From Artemisia argyi (lineage: Eukaryota > Streptophyta > Magnoliopsida > Asterales > Asteraceae): a stretch of DNA of 64,000 nucleotides. The notes below the pieces were generated by a model. The model made no database searches and was not told the DNA's origin. It saw nothing but the letters and a program-made list of their open reading frames with translations. The stretch spans positions 180,657,115 through 180,721,114 of the forward strand of contig CM060708.1 in the NCBI GenBank assembly GCA_030686995.1, given 5' to 3'. Shown one piece after another: positions 1 through 8,851 of this stretch. A program made the position numbers and the translations under genes. Numbering within the stretch: position 1 is the first letter of the stretch; every line of letters starts with the position of its first letter.

Positions 1-99
1 ATGAGTTAAGATTAAATTGGAGTAGTGTAGTTCTTTGATTTTGTATCTGAATTTGGTCTTCTGCTTTACTTTTTATTGAATCTGGTCTCACCTTTTTTT

Positions 100-345
100 T
101 ATGCGTAGAAGTTGTGCGTAAACTTTAAGCGTAGAAACTTTTGCGTAAACTTTAAGCGTAGAGACTTTAGGCAACAATCTTTTGCATAAAATCTTAAGCG
201 TAAAGCTTGGTCTTACGCGTAAAACTTTTGCGTAAAAAAAACTTACTAACTTTCCAAGCTAGAAGTTATGCGTAGGATGACGAGTTTCACGTAGACTTTG
301 CTTGTTATGCGTAAGAAAAGGGTTTGTTGCTTAAGTTTAAGCGTA
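100..345. repeat. Imperfect GCGTA-rich tandem repeats
   Basis: Short units of the type TGCGTAAACTTTAAGCGTAG recur with variation about ten times. They lie downstream (minus strand) of the primer-binding site of copia element X, so they occupy the leader of that element. No reading frame is supported. The function is unknown. Confidence 0.6.
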
Positions 346-770
346 AACTGAGTTTTTGACTTTTCCGACCACTTTTTCGACGTCTTTTTCCGTCTAGCCT
401 TTTTTCCGACAGCTTTATGACCAGTTTTCTGACAATGAGAGATACAAATAAGCAGGACAATAAACTGTTTACTTTTGGATGTATTTGGACGTTTGGACAA
501 AAAAGTATTAACTATTTACTCAAAAGATGTTAAAAAATTGAAACAGTTTGGACAGAAATACGACAAGAGGACAAAAACAGTTTTGACTAAATAATATAAG
601 AAAAAACACTATAAAAATAGAATAAGCATTTTATCTGATGAAAATAAGCACTATCTGACCACGAAATACGTAGAACATAATCTTATAATAAGTAAAACCG
701 ACACTGAAAGTGTAAAAAATTTCAAAGACACGATTTTTTAAGAAAAACAACACTTCTAAATCAACTTATG

Positions 771-785
771 GCTCTTGATACCACT
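771..785 (-). other. tRNA primer-binding site of copia element X
   Basis: On the minus strand the LTR end AACA is followed by AG and then TGGTATCAAGAGC. This is close to the complement of the 3' end of plant initiator-methionine tRNA, the usual Ty1-copia primer. It fixes the element's orientation as minus, with the interior running left out of the window. Confidence 0.75.
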
Positions 786-1219
786 TGTTGGTTCCCAAAA
801 CTTATATCATTTCACACATAATATAAAGATTATAAGAAAGATAAATAGAGAGATGAAGAGATAAGAAAGATGGGCAACTTCTAGAGAGAGAAAGGAATGT
901 ATTAGATTAAAAGAGGATGAGAGAAAATAACATAGAAGCACCACCTCCAAATGGTAGCATTTGGAGGTTTATATAGTTAGGATAAAGAGATGGGCCGGGC
1001 TTGGGCTTATGTAATGGACTAGACATAAACTAATACAATGTTAGATTAAACCAAGCCCGTTTACCCTTAACTAAACTACAAGACTATTACAACATTATTA
1101 CAAGACTCGTTGATACAATAATGATCGTCACTTCTATTGCTAACAATCTCCCCCTAAGGGGCGATCATTGAGATCTCTCTTTGATTCCATTGATGATCAA
1201 CACTTCTATTGCTAACAAA
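786..1219 (-). mobile_element. Copia element X, 5' LTR
   Basis: On the minus strand this block begins TGTTAGCAATAG and ends GGGAACCAACA, the TGTT...AACA pattern of copia LTRs. The end abuts the primer-binding site at 771-785. The start is ambiguous because the terminus plus purine tract is duplicated in tandem: TGTTAGC occurs at both 1145 and 1219, with a CCTTAGGGGGAGAT purine tract between. The LTR is therefore either about 360 or 434 bp long. It is over 95% alike by eye to 1362-1692 in the shared part. Confidence 0.7.
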
Positions 1220-1361
1220 CTCGTAGCATATCTATGTTGATGCCCAATATCATGTTCATTTGCCAGTGTACGTTCAGGTTCTTCTGACTTATGTTCACAT
1301 GATTCTTCACCATTTTGTGCCTTTACAGTCAAAGGTGGTCATTTCATATGCTCAACGAGTG
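1220..1361. other. Spacer between two copia X LTR copies
   Basis: This spacer of about 140 bp is not part of the LTR. Its ends form an imperfect inverted repeat (AACTCGTAGCATAT near 1220, ATATGCTCAACGAGT near 1345). On the minus strand one frame is open for about 40 codons and is rich in Glu, His and Lys, so it could be a scrap of copia polyprotein. No family assignment is possible. Confidence 0.35.
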
Positions 1362-1692
1362 TGAAAGGAATGTATTAGATTAAAAGAGGATGAGAGAAAA
1401 TAACATAGAAGCACCACCTCCAAATGGTAGCATTTGGAGGTTTATATAGTTAGGATAAAGAGATGGGTCGGGCTTGGGCTTATGTAATGGACTAGACATA
1501 AACTAATACAATGTTAGATTAAACCAAGCCCGTTTACCCTTAACTAAACTACAAGACTATTACAACATTATTACAAGACTTGTTGATACAATAATGATCG
1601 CCACTTCTATTTCTAACAATCTCCCCCTAAGGGGTGATCATTGAGATCTCTCTTTGATTCCATTGATGATCAACACTTCTATTGCTAACAAT
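1362..1692 (-). mobile_element. Copia element X, second partial LTR copy
   Basis: This is a direct repeat of the LTR at 786-1219 that lacks the part next to the primer-binding site (R/U5 end). On the minus strand it is preceded by a genuine purine tract (1693-1712). It therefore looks like the truncated 3' LTR of one copy placed head to tail with the 5' LTR of another. Confidence 0.65.
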
Positions 1693-2010
1693 CTCCCCCT
1701 AAGGGGTGATCATTGAGATCTCTCTTTGTGATCTTGATCTTTGAACTTTAAAGCTTGTTGTCTTGAACTTTGAGTCTTTGTAGAGTAGTTTTAAGTCTTT
1801 GTTCCTTCATGCTTTGTGATCTTTAATGGCTGATTTTTCATCGTTCTTTGTTCTTTTGTGATGTGAAGTTATCTGCCTTTCGTCACTTCTGCGTCTGTGG
1901 TGGTTGTCCGCCATTCCAACATGCTCATACATCTTTGGACATTGATATTCATATGCGCGTAGTTCCCTTTCTTTCACTTTGATCTTTAGTCTTTATACTT
2001 TGTAGATTCC

Positions 2011-2041
<31 letters not shown>

Positions 2042-2171
2042 AGAATCTTCCTTTGAACTTTGTATTGTATAGATCTTTGAGGGAGCTTTCTTTAACTTCC
2101 AGATGTATGTATGAGCATGCGGAATCTGTCGCCATGGAGGTGATGTGTCCCTGTAGGTAAACAGTTAGCAA
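1693..2171 (-). mobile_element. 3' end of copia element X
   Basis: This minus-strand stretch lies upstream of the purine tract. It contains a 61-codon frame (1986-2171, starting MLTVYLQGHITSMATDSACS) that ends in an A-run-encoded poly-lysine. The A-run is 26 T at 2011-2036 on the plus strand. It looks like the 3' terminal coding or untranslated part of the same copia family. No catalytic domain is visible. Confidence 0.45.
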
Positions 2172-3734
2172 TAAAACATCCGGTACTTACAGATAAGGAA
2201 TTAGAGATCGTCAACAGCATAGTGTGAAGACTCCTTCTAACCCTTACCAAGACCGTTCCCATGTCAGATACTCTCGAGAGAGCTTACGAGACCTACTAAG
2301 TAGCTCAATGACTGGGTGAGTCGCTGGGGATCACTCCACGACTGTAGACCGTTTGAAACCACCGCGAACACTAAGCGTAACCCATTAAGAATTACCGAAG
2401 TGACCTGCTGTCAGGGCTGCTTGATGTTGACCCTGGCAGGAATTTCCATTCAATCATTGAGAATCACAAATGTGAATCCTCTCATAAATGTTCAGGCAGA
2501 TTGCTAAGATCTGCGTAGGACTCTTAAGTTTACATCTGGCGTCCTTAATGATGAACAACCAGTGTAGAAATATCATGTGTTCCTATGAGATCTTTTGATG
2601 AATCTCGGGGCTCTAGACTCTATAAGTGCACATTTGGTTTCCTATGCGGAGATTAGGGAGAGGTCTCCTGTTTCAATATCAATCATCTCTAAGAGACAGA
2701 TCGATAGATTACATCGGTTCCCCGTGAGAATGAAACAAGCTCTTTTAAGATTGCATCTTGCCGGTTCGCAGCCGATGTTGTGATCTTAGTAAAGGCCGTA
2801 GGACTCGGGGTTTGGCATATGATTATGAATATCAATAATAATAATCCAAAGCCAAATAAAAAGGCAGAGGAATCCAAAGCTATAAAAAGCAGCGGATATA
2901 AATCCAAGGTCATAATAAAGCTCTTACATCTTGGCGGCTCTTAAACCGTTGATTGTAATTGAAATAAAGGACTAAGGACCAAATATTATTAAAGTGCTTA
3001 TAATTATGCAAAAATGCCAAGCTTCGACTCCGGGGGTTTCCCAAATAAAAAGCTTCCGTCTCGGGTCTCAAACATGGGATGTTTCGGCTGTAAATAAAAA
3101 GGGGGCCCCCCACAAGTCATGTTAAATCAGAGACCTTCATGTGGACCCGATTTCTGTATGCAGGGGTTTTCGAGGGAATGTTTGGAAACTACTTAGCGTT
3201 CAAATTTTGTGCTTATCGGACTAACAACTATCAAAACGAGAAAATATGAAGCAATTCATTTCTCACAAAATTAAAATCTTGAGATACGAAATTTAGGAAC
3301 TGGGAACAAGAGGTAATTACACAAGTAACTTTTATGGGGTAGTGTTAGTATCTAACTTGTGAATAAACAATGATTTCGATTTTACATTTAGTTTGGGGGC
3401 TTGTGAAAAATCAAGGATGACGATTTTTATTTGTATGGTCTCTTATCTGTGAGAAGTGTTTCTACTCGTAGACCCTGAAAGTTATTAACAGATAAGAATT
3501 GATAATGAAAGTCAAGGAAAACCGTCACATATATAAAAATGAAAAAGTACAAAAAGAGTAGTAGTTGTTGTTATTCATGAAACTTGGAAAATGGAGCGTT
3601 TTTGAGAATAAATGATTTTAATATCTCTTTTGAACATCATTGCTACTTTACAACGTCAGTAAAAAGAGGTTTTGAAATTATTTATCTCTTAAGCGTGAGG
3701 TGATGACATTGTGTGAGGACACGACAATACCTTA
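2172..3734 (+). mobile_element. 3' untranslated interior of gypsy element A1
   Basis: No open frame longer than about 75 codons is convincing here. From about 3139 the sequence aligns by eye with the 3' untranslated zone of gypsy element F (about 57605-58203). Shared stretches include AACGAGAAAATATGAAGCAA and AAATCAAGGATGACGATTTT, and the block GTGAGGACACG lies just before the purine tract. The part 2172-3138 has no counterpart that I can see. It holds scattered AAATAAAAAG motifs and a short C/G run near 3103. Confidence 0.55.
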
Positions 3735-3747
3735 GTCTGGGGGATTT
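3735..3747 (+). other. Polypurine tract of A1
   Basis: GTCTGGGGGATTT sits directly before the LTR start and matches the GTCGGGGGGATTT tract of element F at 58204-58216. It primes plus-strand DNA synthesis in LTR retrotransposons. Confidence 0.7.
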
Positions 3748-4310
3748 TGATGTGTGCTTATTCACACATCCTTTTTAGACCTAAAATCAGACCAAATACA
3801 CCAAAGACTAACCAGATATTCCAAGAGAATGTATGTTTTTGTATTTGTGTATGTGCAGGTACGGATGTGTGAAAAATGGACAAAAACAAAGCCAAAACCG
3901 ACAAAAACGAGCACGAGAATGGAAAAAGGTTAAAAGTCAAGGATGGGGATGTGTTTTATATGCCGGATCACATTTATATGCTTAACTATATACAAATATG
4001 TTCGGAATGCGTTATTATGTCTTGTAGGTAAAAGGGTTCGAATACAAAGGAAAAATGGTGATTTTTGTGAGAGTTTCGACAATGTTTTCACATTTTACGA
4101 GGTTCTGATGAAGTCAAAAATATTCCTCGATCATACCATTGGAAAGAGCACGAAAAAACGAGTCCGGTGGTATATTTCTCAAATTTTTATCAGGTCCAAA
4201 ACTCCATTAAATGACAGGTCAAAACTGATTTTTACTTTTTTTACTTGTAATAATCTGGACTAGGTAAGCTTGTTATAAAAACAACCAAACACAACCTTCT
4301 ACTGAAGTTA

Positions 4311-4381
4311 TGCTCCAGCGCAGCTGCAAGCACACCTTCCCCTCAAACGAGAGGTCAGCCGTTCGAATCCCATCGGACGCA
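4311..4381 (+). other. tRNA-like segment with perfect B box in the A1 LTR
   Basis: The string GTTCGAATCC (4361-4370) is a perfect RNA polymerase III B box. It is preceded by GAGAGGTCAGCC and, about 45 bp upstream, by CCAGCGCAGCTGCAAGCAC, which resembles an A box. The order and spacing fit a decayed tRNA or the head of a tRNA-derived SINE captured in the LTR. No full cloverleaf can be drawn, so this is not called as a tRNA gene. Confidence 0.45.
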
Positions 4382-4384
4382 AAA

Positions 4385-4413
4385 GTGAGTAATATTACTC
4401 ACTGCCACGTGGC
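4385..4413. promoter_or_regulatory. Two perfect palindromes, one with a G-box
   Basis: GTGAGTAATATTACTCAC (4385-4402) is an 18-bp perfect palindrome. GCCACGTGGC (4404-4413) is a 10-bp perfect palindrome containing the G-box CACGTG. Both lie in the U3 part of the A1 LTR. G-boxes bind bZIP and bHLH factors in plants; use here is inferred. Confidence 0.55.
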
Positions 4414-4510
4414 ACCACCTCATTGGTCCATGTGGACCCAACACGTCACTGACCCGAACCGGACCCGTTTCCAGACCCGACCCATACTCCAACCCGACTT
4501 GGTCCACCCG

Positions 4511-4597
4511 TTGACTAGTTAACGTTGACCCGTTGACTTTGACCGTTGACTGGTCAAACATTGACCGACTTTGACCAAGCGTTGACTAGCGTTGACC
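4511..4597 (+). promoter_or_regulatory. Cluster of ten W-box cores
   Basis: TTGAC occurs at 4511, 4525, 4533, 4539, 4546, 4561, 4571, 4582 and 4592, and once in reverse (GTCAA, 4553). Nearly all extend to TTGACC or TTGACT, the WRKY-binding W-box. Ten cores in under 90 bp is far above chance. It suggests that A1's promoter responds to defence or stress signals. Confidence 0.6.
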
Positions 4598-4625
4598 AGT
4601 GGGTTCCAACTGCTGACGTGGCGGC

Positions 4626-4654
4626 CACGTGAACTAATGGGAGGCTGCCACGTG
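4626..4654. promoter_or_regulatory. Pair of G-boxes
   Basis: CACGTG occurs at 4626-4631 and 4649-4654, each in a GCCACGTG context, with GACGTGGC beside the first. A further CACGTG lies at 12853-12858 in the continuation of the same LTR, upstream of its TATA box. These are typical ABRE/G-box type elements. Confidence 0.55.
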
Positions 4655-4713
4655 GCGGAGGCTAATGATCGGTACGAAGTTGCCATTGCAGGTACAGGTG
4701 TCAGACTGACATG

Positions 4714-4718
4714 GCAGG
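4714..4718. repeat. Target-site duplication of element D, left copy
   Basis: GCAGG directly precedes the D 5' LTR and recurs at 12652-12656 directly after the 3' LTR. Confidence 0.85.
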
Positions 4719-4925
4719 TGATGAGGCGAAAAATGACCCATTTTTAGGGGGGTCATTTAAACCGGAATTGGAATTTATTTGATCCAATATTGCCCTAAAT
4801 CGTTCCTTTTGTGATTTTAGGTACTTTGGGAGTGAATTCTGGAAAAAAAAGCATTTTGGACGTTTTTGGAGCATAAAAATGAAGAAAACGGCAAAGTCTT
4901 GATTTTCCTTGCTGGAAACAGTACC

Positions 4926-5141
4926 TGACGGCGTCAAGAAGGAAAAGATGACGGCGTCAGGAGCAAAATGGATGACGGCCCAGAGAAAACGTGACGGCGT
5001 CAGAACAAGGGCGTCAAGAGTAAATGTGGTGATGGCCTAGAACAAGATTACACATGACGGCGTCAGATCTGGATCTAGGCAATCCGAGAACTTTATTAGC
5101 GGCGAGATGACGGCGTCAGAATTTTACTCTTGACGCCGTCA
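4926..5141. promoter_or_regulatory. Array of TGACGGCGTCA motifs
   Basis: The near-palindromic 11-mer TGACGGCGTCA starts at 4926, 4949, 4992, 5055 and 5108. Its reverse complement TGACGCCGTCA lies at 5131-5141. Degenerate forms occur between them (for example GATGACGGCC and GGGCGTCAAG). All lie upstream of the TATA box. TGACG is the core of TGA/bZIP sites, so the array could be the element's enhancer. That is inference. Confidence 0.65.
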
Positions 5142-5153
5142 CCTCGTGAAATC

Positions 5154-5160
5154 TATAAAT
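5154..5160 (+). promoter_or_regulatory. TATA box of the D 5' LTR
   Basis: TATAAAT lies 12 bp after the last TGACGCCGTCA motif. The same position is conserved in the 3' LTR and, as TATATATA, in element G (63073-63080). Confidence 0.6.
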
Positions 5161-6135
5161 ACTTTTCTAATTTTCATTCATTAAAGGAGGAACTTGTGTG
5201 GAGAATTTTAGGGCCGAACTTTATAAACCCTAGCTCGTTTGTAACAGTATTTTCAAGGGTTTTCACCCCTTGAAACCCTTCATGTTCAATTAAGATAAGT
5301 TTTCTTTCAATTCATTCAATATGTCTCTGTGTTGTTTGAATATATCTTATGCTTGTCTTGATTTTAACATGCTAGGCTAGATCTTTTGTGTGTTTGCTTA
5401 GATGTAGTGAAACCTGGATGTTGATTATAGGTGATTGCTTGTTTATAGTTGTAATGGATGAATGATTTCAATTTTAGGCTTAAGAAAACTGGCAGATCTC
5501 CATTGTGTAACTTGCTTGAACGTCTTAAGAAACATGAACCGATGTGTACTTGGTTTTTATGGTTGTATTTAATGCATGAGCGAATTCTAGTGATCCCATG
5601 TTAGGAGCTTCTTGCAGGCTCGACATAGGAGTGAAGTAGGAGCTTATAGAATTGGGGAAGTAAGTACGCCACCCCATGATTGATATTAAGGAATATAACC
5701 CGTCATCCACGCAACTATGACAAGTAATTAACCTGTAAAAGATATCTAGGGAGTAGTGAAATCTAAGTAAACACAATTCTCCTATATATTGTTCAAACGA
5801 CTAGTTTAATTTAGTTTATTTACATTTTTGTCATTTTATTTTGATTGCATCTTTAGTTATTGGGTTAGTTGACTAGAAACTAATTCCGCCCACTCCTCTA
5901 AAAACCGAGATTTTACTTGCTTTCATAAAATATAAAAATACAAAAAGAATCATCCCTCACCTATAGACCTAGTTTTTAGGCTTTCTAATCCTAGCGACAC
6001 TATTCCTGAGTTGAACAATCAATCCCCCGGTACTTGTCACTATACTATACTACAACGATCAGGTACATTGCCTGGTGGGGGTTGTAAGCTTCTCAAGATC
6101 CCTTGAGAGGTTGCAATCCCCACGCATCAAGTTTT

Positions 6136-6155
6136 TGGTGCCGCAGCCCGGGGAA
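6136..6155 (+). other. Primer-binding site of element D
   Basis: TGGTGCCGCAGCCCGGGGAA lies 6 bp after the LTR end. It resembles the TGGCGCCG-type sites (aspartate-tRNA primer) of Athila/Tat gypsy elements. Confidence 0.7.
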
Positions 6156-6299
6156 TAGTTATTGTCTAGGTTAGGATTTCTTTTTATTAGGTCTACTTTC
6201 TAAATTCCTTTCTAGTAAGATTTTATTTTTATTTTTAGGTTTTCTTTAGTCTATCTATTTCTTCATGTTTTTGCTCGTAACTCTTTACCATCCGATATC

Positions 6300-7975
6300 A
6301 TGGAAGGTGGTAACATCTTTGAACCCATCAACCCACCACAACAAGACCACCCACAAAAACCACCACTAGCAAACCAACCTCTTAGGCCCCGAACCAAAGG
6401 AGAGTATTCCTGACCTAGCCACCAAGGCTATCGAAACACCATTGAGCTCACCCAAGGAGCCAATGTGTCTCCCTTGCGATCCGACACCATCCGGTTGGTG
6501 CAAAGCGGATGTGCATTCCATGGACTTCGATCCGAAGATCCTAATCAACATCTCAAGGACTTCCTTAAAATCGTAGATTCTATAGACCTTGATGTTACAA
6601 CTAGAGAGTCAACCCGATTACGCCTATTCCAATTCTCTCTACGTGATCAAGCTAGTCAATGGCTTGAACGTTTACCCGCGGGATCTATCACCTCATGGGA
6701 TGATCTCACCACTCGTTTCCTTGCTCAAATTTTCCCACCGGGGAGAACTACCAAGCTTAGAAATGATATCTTGATGTTCCAACAACGTCAAGGTGAAACT
6801 CTATATGAAGCATGGACTCATTTCAAGGACTTACTCCAAAATGTCCCTCATCATGGCATAGATCTTTGGCTCCAAGTCCAAATCTTCTATGACCATATCG
6901 ATCTCTCCACAAGGCGAACCATTGACCAATCGGCCGGTGGTAAGCTACGTGATCTTAGTGCGGAAGAATCATGGGAACTCATAGAAGATCTTGCTCTCTA
7001 TGACAACGAAAGTTGGAATGATCCCCGTGATTTGAACAAAATGGTTAAGGCAATATCTTTGCCTTCGAACAATTCTAGCACTCCCGACCGTAGGATCATG
7101 GAACTTGAGGACCAAGTCAAGCTTCTCATGAAATCTTACGAGGCTCGTAAGCCTTCAAGCCAAGTGAATAAAATCACTTCTTCATGCGAATTATGTAGTG
7201 CTCCCCATGACACTCGTGATTGCGTGAAACTCCTCGGAACAGCTTTTGCGGACTACGCATCCTCGCGTACCGACGAAGCGGGAGATAAGTGGTACACTTT
7301 CAAACCCGAGCCAAACCCTTATGGTGATTCCTAAAACTCTTCTTGGAAAAATCACCCAAACCTTCGGTGGAAACAAAACCAAAACAATTCCTCCAATCTG
7401 CCTAATCGTTACCAACCAAATGGTCCACCCTCCAACCATACTTTCAACAACAATCATTCCAACAATTATGGTAGTACCAACAATCTTGAAGGATTGATGT
7501 CCAAGTTTATGGCATCTCAAGAAGCTCGCATATCTAAGTTTGAAGGCAATTTCAAACAAAAGCAAAGCGAGATGACCACCAAAATTGACACATTGTTGAA
7601 AGTTCTCAATGACCGAGAAATGGGAGCACTCCCAAGCGACACGGTCAAGAACCCGAAACTAAACGTTAATTACATATCATCAGTTTCGTCACCCACTTCT
7701 TGTCTGCAATACTACTCGGTTAAATCAACGAGCACGTGTTTCAAACAAAACCAAATTCTTCAAAAGGACCAATCAAATAAAACACCCGATATAAAACCGG
7801 TCAAAAGCATAGTTGAAACACCTCCTACACAAGACCTTGACGATGAATTCAAGGAGCTTCACATTGAACGCCCCGTCATTGATGTCTTAGCCCGTGCTCC
7901 CTACTATAGTGCCCTCCTAGAAAAGTATGAGAAAGTTAAACTAAGTATAAAGGGACCGCCTTCGTTTAAAACTAG
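6300..7975 (+). pseudogene. gag: Element D gag (broken)
   Basis: The frame starts at ATG 6300 (MEGGNIFEPINPPQQ). It is interrupted by an in-frame TGA at 6411-6413 and a TAA at 7332-7334, but the same frame continues through both, so this was one gag gene. A retrotransposon gag (capsid-like) domain is clear at about 6530-6990, with DPNQHLKDFLKIVDSI, LRDQASQWLERLPAGSI, FLAQIFPPG and ETLYEAWTHFKDLL. A Cys-rich stretch (CELCSAPHDTRDC) near 7186-7225 is a degenerate zinc knuckle. An Asn-rich linker follows. At about 7975 the frame shifts by one base into the protease. The role is packaging of the element RNA in virus-like particles. Confidence 0.85.
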
Positions 7976-8851
7976 TTGCCTAAAAAGCTTGATGATCCGG
8001 GTATATTTGTTTTACCTTGTAAGATAGGAAGATCCGAAGCTTTCGACACACTAGCCGATTTAGGGTCAAGCCTCAACTTGATTCCCCTATCCCTTTTCAC
8101 CACTCTCAAGCTAGGAAAGTTAGAGGAGACGGAGGTATTAATTGGTCTAGCAGATGGGAGTATTGCCCACCCAGTCGGGATGATCAAGGATGTAGTTGTT
8201 CACGTAGGGAAGTTAACTATTTTAGCGGATTTTCACGTCCTAGATATGGTTAGTGATACTACATGCTCACTATTAGTAGGAAGAGGATTTTTAGCAACCG
8301 CTAGCGCCATGATAGATTGTAAGGAGTCTAAGATAGTGGTAGGTGAGGGCGATACTTGGTCGGTATATGATGTTAAGAAACATAGCTATGATTGTGAGGA
8401 TGAACCGACACCACATTCGGTAGAGATGAATAGGAGACCATCTAAATATGGACCTTGGATAGAAAGAAACTTTATAGGACCTCAACGCCCATTCTATCTA
8501 GAAAAAGATTTCATCGATAAAACATATTCGGTGGAACAACTCATAGCTAGAGATGAAGAGCTATATCCTTTTGAGGAACCCCTAGTCTTTAGGAAAATGA
8601 TTAAGTTCTTGAGCATAATGCACATTAACATAGAGATGAATAAGTGGAAAAGAGAGGGGGATAAGTGCAAATAGAGGTGGGATAAGCCACCTAAGGAAGG
8701 TGACGGATCATGGCATATGAAGATGATTTTGTATGATCCGGATGGAGAAAAGTTTGAAAGGTCATACCGAACTAAGAAAACCGATAGGAAGTTGAAACCT
8801 AAGTTTGATCCCAAAGATGTCCTCAATGAAGAACTCACCCATGTCACGTAG
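7976..8851 (+). pseudogene. pro: Element D retropepsin-type protease and Orf1-like tail (broken)
   Basis: The frame is offset by one base from gag. It opens with LPKKLDDPGIFVLPCKIG and carries the aspartic protease site as ADLGSSLNLIP, the DLG variant seen in Athila/Tat proteases. LLVGRGFLATASAMIDC is the second conserved block. The tail (DEELYPFEEPLVFRKM) resembles the C-terminal region of Arabidopsis retrotransposon ORF1-type proteins. An amber stop at 8672-8674 is followed by 58 more in-frame codons to the TAG at 8849-8851. The product would cut the gag polyprotein. No RT follows. Confidence 0.75.

Larger units (their letters stand above)
3748..4718 (+). mobile_element. Gypsy element A1, 3' LTR, left part
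   Basis: The LTR starts TGATGTGTGCTTATTCACAC after the purine tract, like the F LTR start TGGTGAGTACTTATTCACTC. It is interrupted at 4718 by element D and resumes at 12657. The two parts together are about 2.78 kb. This part holds the dense upstream promoter motifs listed separately. Confidence 0.75.
4719..6129 (+). mobile_element. Element D, 5' LTR
   Basis: This 1411-bp LTR starts TGATGAGGCG and ends CACGCATCA. The 3' LTR (11286-12651) is 1366 bp. The main differences are a gap of about 54 bp in the 3' copy (corresponding to about 5519-5570 here) and a short insertion near its end. The LTR contains a motif array, a TATA box and a long transcribed part ending in CACTATACTATACTACAACG. Confidence 0.85.

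Noticed and set aside
4361..4370. tRNA gene
   Set aside because: Only a B box and a weak A box are visible. No acceptor stem or full cloverleaf could be drawn, so it is listed as tRNA-like only.
4926..5141. CRISPR array (regularly spaced TGACGGCGTCA)
   Set aside because: The repeat is 11 bp, irregularly spaced, in both orientations, and lies in a plant LTR promoter.
7191..7565. Minus-strand 124-codon frame within D gag
   Set aside because: It is a shadow of gag, which has family similarity on the plus strand.
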